From Actinoplanes octamycinicus (lineage in GTDB: Bacteria > Actinomycetota > Actinomycetes > Mycobacteriales > Micromonosporaceae), in contig NZ_JACHNB010000001.1 in NCBI RefSeq assembly GCF_014205225.1, positions 6,987,501-7,051,500 on the forward strand: a stretch of 64,000 nt of DNA, written 5' to 3'. A program made the translations under genes and the position numbers. Below are positions 26,653 through 35,432 of this stretch, one piece after another; positions within the stretch are counted from its first letter, which is position 1, and every line of letters starts with the position of its first letter. The notes under the pieces are model-generated. The model saw only the letters and a program-made list of their open reading frames with translations. It did not search any database and was not told the DNA's origin.

Positions 26653-27045
26653 ATGAAGGCATTCCGGCAGGCGGTCGAGGCCCGTGACATCGCCGCGATC
26701 GAGGCACTGCTCGCCGACGACGTGGTCTTCGTCAGCCCGGTGGCGTTCCAGCCCTATCCGGGCAAGGCGATGACCGTGGCGATCCTGCGCGGGGTGCTGC
26801 GCGTCTTCGAGGATTTCCGGTACGTCAGTGAGCTGGCCGGCGCGGACGAGCGGGATCACGCCCTGGTGTTCGAGACCAGGGTCGGCGGCAAGGACCTCAC
26901 CGGCTGTGACTTCATCCACCTCGACGACGACGGCCTGATCGACCGGCTGATGGTGATGGTCCGGCCACTGTCCGGGGCGCAGGCGCTGGCCGAGGCGATG
27001 AACGCCCAGTTCGACCAGATCCGCGACGAGGCGGCTCAGGGCTGA
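26653..27045 (+). CDS. SnoaL / NTF2-like small protein
   Basis: 130 residues from ATG 26653 with a clear GAGGAGG site. The cone-shaped NTF2-like fold is suggested by an initial helix FRQAVEARDIAAIEALLADDVVF, then PYPGKAMTVAILRGVLRVFEDF and a beta region FETRVGGKDLTGCDFIHLDDDG. Proteins of this fold are diverse (isomerases, cyclases, small-molecule binders). No catalytic residues can be assigned. Probably co-transcribed with the preceding membrane protein gene. Confidence 0.8.
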   Translation: MKAFRQAVEARDIAAIEALLADDVVFVSPVAFQPYPGKAMTVAILRGVLRVFEDFRYVSELAGADERDHALVFETRVGGKDLTGCDFIHLDDDGLIDRLMVMVRPLSGAQALAEAMNAQFDQIRDEAAQG

Positions 27046-27087
27046 TCGCGTGCATGAGCCCCGGCGCGAGTGGGCATTGCCGACGGC

Positions 27088-27477
27088 GTGACTCAGCTGG
27101 ATGACGAGACGATCGCCTTCGCGCACCGCATGTTCGACCTGGCCCGTTCCGGCGGCACCGAGGAGCTGGCCGGTAACCTCACGGCGGGCCTGCCGGCCAA
27201 CCTGACCAACGACAAGGGCGACACGCTGCTGATCCTCGCGGCGTACCACAATCAGGTCGGCACGGTACGCGCCCTGCTGGAGCACGGCGCCGACCCCAAC
27301 CGGGTCAACGACCGGGGCCAGACCGCGCTGTCGGCCGCGGTCTTCCGGCAGAACCCGGACACGGTCCAGGCGCTGCTGGCCGCCGGCGCCGACCCGGACG
27401 GCGGAACACCCTCGGCGGTGGCCACGGCGGATTACTTCAAGCTGCCCGAGATGGCCGCGCTGCTGGGTCCTCACTAG
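27088..27477 (+). CDS. Ankyrin-repeat protein
   Basis: About 129 residues if the GTG at 27088 is the start (VTQLDDETIAFAHRMFDLAR fits the family N-terminus as I remember it); a GTG at 27070 would add six residues. Three ankyrin repeats are visible, for example TNDKGDTLLILAAYHNQ, VNDRGQTALSAAVFRQN and a final partial one, each followed by a helix and ALLEHGADPN or ALLAAGADPD. This is a protein-protein interaction module, probably cytosolic. Similar short actinobacterial ankyrin proteins are found as stand-alone genes, some next to catalase genes; no catalase is here. Confidence 0.85.
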   Translation: MTQLDDETIAFAHRMFDLARSGGTEELAGNLTAGLPANLTNDKGDTLLILAAYHNQVGTVRALLEHGADPNRVNDRGQTALSAAVFRQNPDTVQALLAAGADPDGGTPSAVATADYFKLPEMAALLGPH

Positions 27478-27506
27478 TCTGACCACATCCCACCTCGGGA
27501 GGTGCG

Positions 27507-28445
27507 ATGGCTCGGCACGAGTGGCGGGTGGCTCGGGCGGTGGCCGCCACGGCAGCGGCCATGGCGGCGCTGGCCTGCAGTTCCACGGATCGTCCCGGCC
27601 CATCGCCGGCCCTGCCGTCGGCGCTGCCGTCGAGCGGCACCGCCACCGTGGAGGTGGCCGGCCGGCCGGTCACCGTGCACGTCCCGGAGTCCTACGATCC
27701 GGCCCGGCCGGCGCCGCTGGTCGTCGCGTTGCACGGCTACACGTCCGACGCGGCGGAGCTGGAGGGATACCTACGGCTGACGCCCGAGTCGGACCGGCGG
27801 GGCTTCGTCTACGCCTACCCGGACGGGTCGGCCGACGATCGCGGTGAACGGTACTGGAACGCCACCGACGCGTGCTGCGCCTTCGGCAGCCCGCAGCCCG
27901 ACGACTCGGGCTACCTCAGCGGGCTGATCTCCACGATCCAGGCCACCTACCGGATCGATCGTGCGCGCGTCTACCTGATCGGACACTCGAACGGCGCGTT
28001 CATGGCGTTCCGGATGGCCTGCGATCACGCCGACCAGGTCACCGCGATCGTCGCGTTGAACGGCGCGAGTTGGAACGACGCCACCCGCTGCCGGCCGTCC
28101 GTACCGGTGAGCGTGCTGGCGATCCACAGCAGCGCCGACGAGACCGTCGCCTTCGAGGGCGGCCAGATCAACGGCGTCGCCTACCCCTCGGCGGCCACCA
28201 CGGTCAGCCAATGGCTGAGTTATGACCGATGTGTTCCAGCGGGCCGCGACACCGCACCACTCGACCTGGTCACCGATCTGCCGGGGTCCGAAACCGCGGT
28301 GCGCTCCTACGATCAGGGGTGCGCCGGTGGCTCGGCCGTGCGGGAATGGACCATCGGCGGCGGCACGCATGTGCCCCAGCTGACTCCCGGTTTCGCTCCG
28401 GCGGTGACGGACTTCCTGCTCTCCCGGGTCAAACCCGCCCGGTGA
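27507..28445 (+). CDS. Lipoprotein esterase of the PHB-depolymerase / LpqC-like family
   Basis: 312 residues. The N-terminus has a basic start, hydrophobic stretch and lipobox ending ALAC (Cys about 24), so it should be a membrane-anchored exported lipoprotein. The alpha/beta fold shows VVALHGYTSDA (oxyanion), GHSNGAFMAFRMAC (nucleophile Ser), HSSADETV (Asp) and a late GGGTHVPQ (His), a complete triad. Relatives are polyhydroxybutyrate depolymerases, acetylxylan and feruloyl esterases. Cysteine pairs such as DACCAFG and the late CAGG may form disulfides outside the cell. Monocistronic by position. Confidence 0.88.
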   Translation: MARHEWRVARAVAATAAAMAALACSSTDRPGPSPALPSALPSSGTATVEVAGRPVTVHVPESYDPARPAPLVVALHGYTSDAAELEGYLRLTPESDRRGFVYAYPDGSADDRGERYWNATDACCAFGSPQPDDSGYLSGLISTIQATYRIDRARVYLIGHSNGAFMAFRMACDHADQVTAIVALNGASWNDATRCRPSVPVSVLAIHSSADETVAFEGGQINGVAYPSAATTVSQWLSYDRCVPAGRDTAPLDLVTDLPGSETAVRSYDQGCAGGSAVREWTIGGGTHVPQLTPGFAPAVTDFLLSRVKPAR

Positions 28446-28502
28446 ACGACCTCAGGCGCCAGCTGAAAGCCCACGACCGATTCGAGCACGACTTGTGGCG
28501 TC

Positions 28503-29468
28503 CTACTGGGGCTGACCACCAACGTTCTCCTCGAACAGGTCTCGGGTACGGCGCAGAAGCGCCTCCCTCACGCGGTCGGGTGACAGGACCTGGAGCGTGG
28601 TGCCCAGCCCGAGGAGGTAGGTGGCTAGCTTGTCCGCGTCGTTGCCGCCGATCTCGACGATGGTGGCGTCGGGGCCGTCCGGGCGATGGGTGCCGATCGT
28701 CGGGGGCACCAGGAGCAGCGCCTGGTCCATGGGGTGCGGCAGCCGGATCGTCACATAGAGCGGGTACACGACGCCGGCGATGCCTTGCGAGACGAGGAGG
28801 GCGGCGTCGGGTGGGTCGACGACCTCGACGGCATGTCCGGTCAGTTCCACTCGCACGACTCGGTCGGCTCGGAACGTCCGCCACTGTTCCCGGCTCACGT
28901 CTCGGGCGACGAAGTACCAGCGGCGGCCGGTGCGCACCAGGCGGTAGGGGTCCACGTCCCGGACCGTGTCGTTTCCGGCATGGTCGCGATACGACAGACG
29001 GGTGCGCTCGCCACGGCGGCATGCGAGAGCCAGTTCCAGCAGCACGCCGGGCGAGATCTGACCTCCTTCGGGCCGGGGAGCGTGAACGAAGGTGGCGTCC
29101 ATATCGGCCAGCCGGCCCGCGACAGGGGACGGCAGAACCTGTCGGAGTTTCAACAGCGCCGACATTGCGGCCTGGCCGCTGCCCAGCACGCCGCTGAACG
29201 CGGCCTCGCGCAGTGCGACGGCCACGGCGAGGGCTTCCTCGTCGTCGAGGATCAGCGGCGGCAGCCGGGTGCCGCCGCTGAGGCGGTAGCCGCCCCACGG
29301 CCCCGGGTCGGACTCGATGCCATAGCCGAGTTCCCGCAGCCGGGCAATGTCTCGCCGGACCGTGCGGTCAGTGATCGCCATCCGCTCGGCCAGTTCGCGG
29401 CTGGTCCACGTCGATCGGGTGGACAGCAGCGAAACCAGTTGCAGGAGGCGGATGGAGGTACTGATCAC
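28503..29468 (-). CDS. YafY/PafC-type transcriptional regulator (HTH_11-WYL-WCX)
   Basis: 321 residues. The N-terminal winged helix (about 1-60) contains LLSTRSTWTSRELAERMAI and TDRTVRRDIARLRELGYGI. The WYL domain follows (about 140-215), with DPYRLVRTGRRWYFVARDV and TFRADRVVRVEL. The C-terminal part, with LLVPPTIGTH and ATYLLGLGTTLQVLSP, corresponds to the WCX extension. Such regulators respond to ligands bound at the WYL domain and often control the gene divergently placed beside them, here a glyoxalase-fold protein. A palindromic operator candidate lies in the shared promoter. Confidence 0.92.
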   Translation of the reverse strand: MISTSIRLLQLVSLLSTRSTWTSRELAERMAITDRTVRRDIARLRELGYGIESDPGPWGGYRLSGGTRLPPLILDDEEALAVAVALREAAFSGVLGSGQAAMSALLKLRQVLPSPVAGRLADMDATFVHAPRPEGGQISPGVLLELALACRRGERTRLSYRDHAGNDTVRDVDPYRLVRTGRRWYFVARDVSREQWRTFRADRVVRVELTGHAVEVVDPPDAALLVSQGIAGVVYPLYVTIRLPHPMDQALLLVPPTIGTHRPDGPDATIVEIGGNDADKLATYLLGLGTTLQVLSPDRVREALLRRTRDLFEENVGGQPQ

Positions 29469-29492
29469 ATCCAGGAGTCTCCCCCATGATCA

Positions 29493-29513
29493 GGACCGGA
29501 CCTGTCCTGGTCC
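29493..29513. promoter_or_regulatory. Palindromic operator candidate between YafY-type regulator and glyoxalase gene
   Basis: GGACC (29493-29497) and GGTCC (29509-29513) flank a perfect inner palindrome GGACCTGTCC (29498-29507). The nested symmetry in a 63-base divergent promoter is what an autoregulating YafY-type repressor would need. It overlaps the likely promoter of the glyoxalase gene. Confidence 0.6.
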
Positions 29514-29531
29514 CGTCCTAGCGTCTTGCCC

Positions 29532-29918
29532 ATGAGTACCGAGACCACCTCCGAGCCCACCATCAGGGTCCTGTCCATTGACTTCGACTGCCCGGACCCC
29601 GCTGAGCTGGCTCGCTTCTACGGCGACGCGCTCCGCCTGCCCGTGATCTATTCCAGCGACGACTTCATCCTGCTGGGTCGAGAGGGTTCGCCCGGACTGG
29701 GCTTCATCCGGGTGGCCGACTACCGACGTCCGACCTGGCCGGACCCCGCACAGGGCAAGCAGGCCCACCTCGAACTCGGCGTCGACGACCTGGATGCCGC
29801 CCAGGCTCGGATGCTGGCCCTGGGCGCCGTGGCGCCCTCGTTCCAACCACACCCCGATCAGCGGAGAGTCCTGCTGGACCCAGCAGGTCATCCGTTCTGC
29901 ATCTCCACCCAGAGTTGA
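29532..29918 (+). CDS. Glyoxalase / bleomycin-resistance-fold (VOC) protein
   Basis: 128 residues from ATG 29532; a TTG six bases earlier is also possible. The two beta-alpha-beta-beta-beta modules are visible: VLSIDFDCPDPAELARFYGD, FILLGREGSPGLGFIRV, QAHLELGVDDLDAAQARMLALGA and VLLDPAGHPFCIS. Metal-binding positions of VOC enzymes are only partly met (His in QAHLELGV and an acidic pattern elsewhere). It could be a binding protein or a dioxygenase-like enzyme for a small electrophile. Probably controlled by the divergent YafY-type regulator. Confidence 0.85.
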   Translation: MSTETTSEPTIRVLSIDFDCPDPAELARFYGDALRLPVIYSSDDFILLGREGSPGLGFIRVADYRRPTWPDPAQGKQAHLELGVDDLDAAQARMLALGAVAPSFQPHPDQRRVLLDPAGHPFCISTQS

Positions 29919-30249
29919 GCATCATCCATCTCCTGACGCCCTGATCGCCCGGTAGCCGCAGTCTCCGGCGTCGGCCATGGTGGCCTTGAGCGGCACCATG
30001 ATCTGTGCGGTGGAGACGGCGGCGCGGGGCGACCGGCTCATCAGACCGCGGTCCGGGTTCTCCTGACCCTCTTCCATGATCATGGCCGTGGCGCCGAGTC
30101 GGCTGATCCGGCTATCCGCTCGTCGGCCGGGCCGGGAGAGGCCTTGGCGCCGTGCCTCGCTGCGACGGATCGGGCGCGGCTCCGCCGGACGGGGCCGCGA
30201 TGCCGTTCCGGGCACCCCGGCGAGCAGAAACCGTCGAAGACAAGTCGGG
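29919..30249. other. 331-base gap with a weak minus-strand reading frame
   Basis: This stretch lies between the glyoxalase gene and the end of the hydrogenase operon. A 53-codon minus-strand frame (29922-30083, MIMEEGQENPDRGLMSRS then AQIMVPLKATMADAGDCGYR) looks mildly protein-like but has no recognisable family. It could be a gene remnant. I found no convincing rho-independent terminator for the hydrogenase operon here, only small GC-rich stems. Confidence 0.35.
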
Positions 30250-31305
30250 TCAGCAGATCCGCGGCAGTTGTTCGCCCAGCGGCATGTCGAGCACCCGCCG
30301 GGCGCCGACCGCGGTGCGGACCACCACCGGCCCGTCCGGGACGACCGTGCCGATGCGGACCGCGTCGCGGGCCTCCGGCCGCGCCCGCATCGCGGTGAGC
30401 ACGGCCTCCGCCCGGTCCGGCGCCACGAACGCGACCAGGCAGCCCTCGTTGGCCACATAGGCCGGGTCGAGACCGAGCATCTCGCACGCCGCCCGGACGG
30501 GTTCCGGCACCGGCAGCGCCCGTTCGTCGATCTCGGCGCCGACTCCGGAGGCCACCGCGATCTCGTTCAGCGACGCGGCCAGGCCGCCCCGGGTCGGGTC
30601 GCGCAGCGCGTGCACGGCGTCCCCGCCGGCGGCCACCATCGTGCCGACCAGCCGGTGCAGGGGCTGGGTGTCGGAGGCCAGGTCCACCTCGAAGCCCAGG
30701 CCCTCGCGGGTGCTGAGCACGGTGACGCCGTGGCAGCCGAGCGGGCCGGAGAGCAGGATCGCGTCGCCGGGGCGGGCGCCGGCCGCCGACGGGGCCGCGC
30801 CGGGCAGCCGGCGGCCCAGACCGGCGGTGATCACGAAGAGGCGGTCGGCGGCGCCCCGGCCGACCACCTTGGTGTCGCCGGTGACCACCGGCACGCCGGC
30901 GGCCTCCGCGGCCGCTCCGGCCGAGGCGGTGACCCGGCGCAGGTCGGCCAGCGGCAGACCCTCTTCGACGACGTACGCGAGGGTCAGCGCGACCGGCATC
31001 GCCGCGCGCATGGCCAGGTCGTTGACGGTCCCGTGGACGGCCAGCGCACCGATGTCGCCGCCGGGGAAGAAGAGCGGGTCGACGACGTACGCGTCGGTGC
31101 TCAGGGCCAGATCGGTGCCGTCCATCCGCACCAGCGCGGCGTCCTCCAGGGGGCCGCGATCGGCGGCCGAGCCGAGCGCGGGCACCAGCACGCCGGCGAT
31201 CAGCTCGGCGGACAGCCGCCCGCCGGCGCCGTGCCCGAGCAGGACCCGCTCGGTCTCGGGGAACGGTGCCGGGCAGGTGCCGGTCGTGGGGTCGACGGTG
31301 GTCAT
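30250..31305 (-). CDS. hypE: Hydrogenase maturation protein HypE (carbamoyl dehydratase)
   Basis: 351 residues from ATG 31305. An AIR-synthase-like fold is indicated by [55 protein letters not shown] and [16 protein letters not shown]. The protein ends in PRIC; this C-terminal Cys receives the carbamoyl group from HypF and is dehydrated to a thiocyanate for the CN ligands of the NiFe centre. The start overlaps the hypD stop (ATGA). A longer frame reaching 32514 is an out-of-frame read through hypD and hypC and is rejected. Last gene of the hydrogenase operon. Confidence 0.96.
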   Translation of the reverse strand: MTTVDPTTGTCPAPFPETERVLLGHGAGGRLSAELIAGVLVPALGSAADRGPLEDAALVRMDGTDLALSTDAYVVDPLFFPGGDIGALAVHGTVNDLAMRAAMPVALTLAYVVEEGLPLADLRRVTASAGAAAEAAGVPVVTGDTKVVGRGAADRLFVITAGLGRRLPGAAPSAAGARPGDAILLSGPLGCHGVTVLSTREGLGFEVDLASDTQPLHRLVGTMVAAGGDAVHALRDPTRGGLAASLNEIAVASGVGAEIDERALPVPEPVRAACEMLGLDPAYVANEGCLVAFVAPDRAEAVLTAMRARPEARDAVRIGTVVPDGPVVVRTAVGARRVLDMPLGEQLPRIC

Positions 31306-32414
31306 GGCTGGCCTTCCGGGTCGGGCGGGCGGCGGCGCCCGGCGGAGTAGTAGGCGGCGCAGGTGCCCTCCGCCGACACCATCGGCGCGCCCAGCGGCGT
31401 GCGCGGGGTGCAGGCGGTGCCGTAGGCGCGGCAGTCGGTCGGGACCTTGTCGCCGGTCAGGATGTCGCCGGCCACGCACTCGGGGTGTTCGCGCACCACG
31501 ATGCGGCCGACGTCGAACCGGCGCCCGGCGTCGAACGCGGCGTACTCGTCGGTGAGGGTGAGGCCGCTGTCCGGGATGGCGCCGATCCCGCGCCAGGCCC
31601 GATCGGTGATCCGGAAGACGCTGCGCACGGCGTCCTGGGCCGCGGTGTTGCCATCGCGGCGGACGGCCCGGGCGTACTGGTTCTGCACCCGGTGCTCGCC
31701 GCTCTCCAGCTGGCGCACCGCCATCAGGATGCCCTCGAGCAGGTCGAGGGGTTCGAAACCGGTGACCACGATCGGCACCCGGAATTCCGCGGCGATCGGC
31801 TCGTACTCGGTCCAGCCCATCACCGCGCAGACGTGACCGGCGGCGAGAAAGCCCTGGACCTGGCAGGTGGGTGCGCGCAGCACGGCGGTCATAGCGGGCG
31901 GCACCAGCACGTGGCTGACCAGGACACTGAAGTTGGTCAGTCCGAGGGTGGCGGCGTGCCGGACGGCCATGGCGTTGGCCGGGGCGGTGGTCTCGAACCC
32001 GACGGCGAGGAACACCACCTGCCGGTCCGGATACGCCTTGGCCAGGGTGACCGCGTCCATCGGCGAGTACACGACCCGGACGTCGGCGCCCCGGGCGCGC
32101 AGCGCCAGCAGGTCGGTGTGCGAGCCGGGCACCCGCAGCATGTCGCCGAAGCTGGTGAGGATCACGCCGGGCCGCTGCGCGATCGCCATCGCCCGGTCGA
32201 GGACTTCGAGCGGGGTGACGCAGACCGGGCAGCCCGGCCCGTGGATCATCCGGATGCCGCCGGGCAGCAGTTCGTCGATGCCCTGCCGGACGAGGGTGTG
32301 GGTCTGCCCGCCGCACACCTCCATCAGCGCCCACGGCCGGGTGGTGACCCGGCGCAGCTCGGCGAGCAGCGTCCGGGCCAGGTCCGGGTCGCGGTATTCG
32401 TCGAGGTACCTCAC
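31302..32414 (-). CDS. hypD: Hydrogenase maturation protein HypD
   Basis: 370 residues from a GTG at 32414 ([20 protein letters not shown]), which overlaps the hypC stop (GTGA). Conserved motifs: [67 protein letters not shown] and the C-terminal Fe-S ligands in [31 protein letters not shown]. HypD with HypC is the scaffold where the Fe(CN)2CO unit of NiFe hydrogenase is assembled; it carries a 4Fe-4S cluster. Length is normal. Confidence 0.96.
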   Translation of the reverse strand: MRYLDEYRDPDLARTLLAELRRVTTRPWALMEVCGGQTHTLVRQGIDELLPGGIRMIHGPGCPVCVTPLEVLDRAMAIAQRPGVILTSFGDMLRVPGSHTDLLALRARGADVRVVYSPMDAVTLAKAYPDRQVVFLAVGFETTAPANAMAVRHAATLGLTNFSVLVSHVLVPPAMTAVLRAPTCQVQGFLAAGHVCAVMGWTEYEPIAAEFRVPIVVTGFEPLDLLEGILMAVRQLESGEHRVQNQYARAVRRDGNTAAQDAVRSVFRITDRAWRGIGAIPDSGLTLTDEYAAFDAGRRFDVGRIVVREHPECVAGDILTGDKVPTDCRAYGTACTPRTPLGAPMVSAEGTCAAYYSAGRRRPPDPEGQP

Positions 32415-32659
32415 GGCCCGAGCTCCTGCGCCAGGACATCGCCCATGGCGCGCAGCACGGCGAGGGTGCGCTGCGCCTCCGCGGCGTCGACGACGCTGAT
32501 CGCGAAGCCGACATGCACGATCACGTAGTCCCCGGCGCCGGCCTGCGGGGTGTAGTCCAGGCAGACCTGTTTGCGCACGCCACCGAAGTCGACGGTGCCG
32601 ATCCGCAGACCGTCCTGCTGTTCGATCCCGGTGATCCGGCCGGGGATGCCCAGGCACAT
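32411..32659 (-). CDS. hypC: Hydrogenase assembly chaperone HypC
   Basis: 82 residues beginning [20 protein letters not shown], the invariant N-terminus of HypC in which Cys2 ligates the iron unit. The beta-barrel follows with [14 protein letters not shown] and [20 protein letters not shown], then a C-terminal helix. It binds HypD and the immature large subunit. It lies one base after hypF and overlaps hypD. Size and sequence are typical. Confidence 0.97.
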   Translation of the reverse strand: MCLGIPGRITGIEQQDGLRIGTVDFGGVRKQVCLDYTPQAGAGDYVIVHVGFAISVVDAAEAQRTLAVLRAMGDVLAQELGP

Positions 32660-32660
32660 G

Positions 32661-34970
32661 TCAGCCGTCCCCGGCGAGCCGGGCCGCGGCGATCACCGCC
32701 TGGCCGTAACTGATCCCACCATCGCCGGCCGGCACCTGGCGGTTGAGCAAAGCGGTCAGCCCCGCCGCGCTCAGCGCGTCCGACAGGCCGGTCGCCAGGA
32801 TGCGGTTCTGCAGGCAGCCGCCGGAGAGGCAGACGGTCCGCACTCCGGTCCGCTCGGCGGCCCGGGTGCAGAGTGCCACGGTCACCTCGATCACGGTACG
32901 GTGGATCGCCGCCGCCAGATCGTCGGCGGACTCCCCCGCAGCACCGCGTTCCAGCAGGGCGCCGAGGGTTCCGGACCAGTCGTAGACCCAGAGTCCGCCG
33001 ATCCGGGTGATCCGCCACGGCAGCGGCTCCGGGCGGCCGCCGGCGCGATGTGCCGCCGCCTCCAGCAGGATCGCCGCCTCGCCCTCATATCCGGCGTCGT
33101 CACGGACGCCGAGCAGACTGGCCGCCGCGTCGAGGAACCGGCCGGCGCTGGAGGCGGGCGGACAGTGCACCCCGCGCTCGATCATCCGGCGGATCAGGGC
33201 CTGCTCGGCCGCCGGCATCCGGTGGAGCAGAGCCGGCACCGGCCCGGGCGGCACCGGGAACTCGCCGCCGTACAGATAGCCGAGGGCCATCCGGGCCGGG
33301 CGGCGCACCGCGGCCTGCCCGCCGGGCAACGGCGCGGTCCCGAACCGGCCCAGTCGCCGGAAGCCGGTGTAGGTGGACAACAGCAACTCTCCGCCCCAGA
33401 ACCGGCCGTCGTCGCCGAACCCGAGCCCGTCGTAGGCGACCCCGAGGAACGGGCCGTCCACGCCGTGCTCCGCGGCGCACGACACGACGTGGGCATGGTG
33501 GTGCTGCACCCCGACCCGTCGCGGCGGGGTCGCCATCCGCTGGGCGTAGCCGGTGGACAGGTAGTCGGGGTGCAGATCGTGGGCGTAGACCTCGGGTTCA
33601 CACCGGTGCAGCCGGCAGAGCTGGGCCACGGTGGCCTCGAACGCGGCCAGGCTGTCGGCATCGGCCAGGTCGCCGCCGTGCGGGCCGATCAGCGCCTGGC
33701 CGGCCCGGGCCAGCGCGAAAGTGTTCTTGAGCTGTGCCCCGACGGCCAGGATCGGCTTGCGGGCCGGCACCGGCAGGGTCAGCGCGCCGGGAGCGTAGCC
33801 ACGGGCCCGGCGGACCAGCCGGGCGGAGCCCGCGACGACCTGCACCACCGAGTCGTCGTAGCGGGCCCGGATCGGCCGGTCGTGGCCGAGGAAGCCGTCG
33901 GCGATCCCGGCGAGCCGGTCGGCCGCCTCGGCGTCGTCGATCGCGATCGGCTCATCGGCTCGGTTGCCGCTGGTCACCACGAGTGGGCGACCCAGGTCAT
34001 GGAGCAGCAGGTGGTGCAGCGCGGTGGTGGGCAGGAACAGCCCGATCCGGTCCAGGCCGCGCGCCACCGACGGAGCCAGCGCACCACCCAGCCGGGCCGG
34101 CAGCAGCACGATCGGACGCTCCGGGCCGCCCAGGGCAGCCGCCGCGGCCGGGTCGACCCGGGCCAGGGCCCGGGCGGCGGCCAGGTCGGCGACCATCACC
34201 GCGAACGGCTTGCGCGGCCGCAGCTTGCGCCGCCGCAGCCGATCGACCACGGCCGCGTTGGTGGCGTCACACACCAGCTGGTAGCCGCCGAGTCCCTTGA
34301 CCGCGATGATCCGGCCGACCGCGATCGCGGCGGCCGCCACGGTCAGCGCCTGCTCGCCGGTGGCGGTGCGCCCACCGGCCCGCCAGGTGAGCCGCGGCCC
34401 GCAGGCCGGGCAGGCCACCGGTTCGGCATGGAACCGCCGGTCCGCCGGGTCGCGGTATTCGGCGGCGCACCGCGGGCAGAGCGGGAAGCCGGCCATCGCG
34501 GTGCGCTGCCGGTCGTACGGAAGGCTGTCGATGATGGTCGCCCGCGGTCCGCAGGCGGTGCAGTTGATGAACGGGTACCGGTAGCGCCGGTCGGCCGGGC
34601 TGAACAGCTCGTCCAGGCAGTCGCCGCAGATGGCGAGGTCGGCGGGCAGCCCGGCGAAACCCTGGGGCAGGTCGGTGTCGGCGCTGGCCACCACCCGGAA
34701 CCCGGGTGGCGGGGCGGCGCCGTCGGGGGTGACGGTGATCTCGCCGATCCGCGCGGCCGCCGGGGCTTGCGCGCGCAGCGCCTCGATCAGCCGGGCCACC
34801 GCCTGCTCAGGTCCGCCGACTCGGATGAGCACCTCACCGCCGACGTTGCGGACCTCTCCGTCCAGGCGCAGACCGGTGGCCACACGGTGCACGAACGGGC
34901 GGAACCCGACGCCCTGCACGGTGCCGCGGACCCGCACCGACCAGGCCTGTGGTGCGCGCACGGCGGTCAT
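32661..34970 (-). CDS. hypF: Hydrogenase maturation carbamoyltransferase HypF
   Basis: 769 residues in the usual domain order. An acylphosphatase domain (about 10-95) has VRVRGTVQGVGFRPFVHRVA. Two zinc-finger pairs follow (CGDCLDEL, CTACGP, CPRCAAEY, CPACGPRL). A YrdC-like nucleotide domain contains KGLGGYQLVCDATN and VVTSGNRADEPIA. The Kae1-like carbamoyl-transfer domain has VQHHHAHVVSCAAEHG and LSGGCLQNRIL. It makes carbamoyl-adenylate from carbamoyl phosphate and transfers the group to HypE. Its start overlaps the protease gene (ATGA). Confidence 0.96.
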   Translation of the reverse strand: MTAVRAPQAWSVRVRGTVQGVGFRPFVHRVATGLRLDGEVRNVGGEVLIRVGGPEQAVARLIEALRAQAPAAARIGEITVTPDGAAPPPGFRVVASADTDLPQGFAGLPADLAICGDCLDELFSPADRRYRYPFINCTACGPRATIIDSLPYDRQRTAMAGFPLCPRCAAEYRDPADRRFHAEPVACPACGPRLTWRAGGRTATGEQALTVAAAAIAVGRIIAVKGLGGYQLVCDATNAAVVDRLRRRKLRPRKPFAVMVADLAAARALARVDPAAAAALGGPERPIVLLPARLGGALAPSVARGLDRIGLFLPTTALHHLLLHDLGRPLVVTSGNRADEPIAIDDAEAADRLAGIADGFLGHDRPIRARYDDSVVQVVAGSARLVRRARGYAPGALTLPVPARKPILAVGAQLKNTFALARAGQALIGPHGGDLADADSLAAFEATVAQLCRLHRCEPEVYAHDLHPDYLSTGYAQRMATPPRRVGVQHHHAHVVSCAAEHGVDGPFLGVAYDGLGFGDDGRFWGGELLLSTYTGFRRLGRFGTAPLPGGQAAVRRPARMALGYLYGGEFPVPPGPVPALLHRMPAAEQALIRRMIERGVHCPPASSAGRFLDAAASLLGVRDDAGYEGEAAILLEAAAHRAGGRPEPLPWRITRIGGLWVYDWSGTLGALLERGAAGESADDLAAAIHRTVIEVTVALCTRAAERTGVRTVCLSGGCLQNRILATGLSDALSAAGLTALLNRQVPAGDGGISYGQAVIAAARLAGDG

Positions 34971-35431
34971 GACGCGGCCACCAGCTCGCAGATCCGCTCG
35001 GTGACCGGCCGGATGGTGGCGGCGACCGGGGCGCTGAGACCGGGTCCGAAGCCGAACTCACGACCGTAGGCGACCAGCGCGACCAGCCGGCGCGGGAGCC
35101 GGTCCAGCACCCGGGCCAGCCGGATCGTGTCGCCCAGCCCGATGGCGTGCCCGGAGGCGACCGGTCCGCCCGGCCCGGCGTCCTCGGGCAGCGACACCTC
35201 GCACCACCCGGTGCGGTCGCCGGCGGCGACATCCACCAGCACGGCGAGGTCGGCTCCGGACCACGCCTGCAACATCCGGCTGGGTTCCCCGTCGCTGACC
35301 CGCAAGTCGACCCCGTCCAACCGGGGATCATCGGCGCGGCGGGCGGCCAGCTCGGCCACCACCCAGGGGCCGAATCCGTCGTCGCGCCGGTACTCGTTGC
35401 CGATGCCGATGACCACCCTGCGCGCCACCAT
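34967..35431 (-). CDS. Hydrogenase maturation endopeptidase
   Basis: 154 residues. The HybD/HycI family start VVIGIGNEYRRDDGFGPWVV includes the GN-x-x-R-x-DG-x-G pattern with the metal-binding acidic residue. An Asp in LAVLVDVAAGD and a His in VASGHAIGLGDTIRLARVL follow at the expected places. It should cut the C-terminal peptide of the hydrogenase large subunit after nickel insertion. The substrate gene ends one base upstream, which fits a dedicated protease. Family length is normal. Confidence 0.92.
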   Translation of the reverse strand: MVARRVVIGIGNEYRRDDGFGPWVVAELAARRADDPRLDGVDLRVSDGEPSRMLQAWSGADLAVLVDVAAGDRTGWCEVSLPEDAGPGGPVASGHAIGLGDTIRLARVLDRLPRRLVALVAYGREFGFGPGLSAPVAATIRPVTERICELVAAS

Positions 35432-35432
35432 C

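Noticed and set aside
30250..32514. A single 754-residue protein covering hypE plus upstream sequence
   Set aside because: Only the part from 31305 matches HypE; the upstream part is hypD and hypC read in the wrong frame, and both have their own intact frames.
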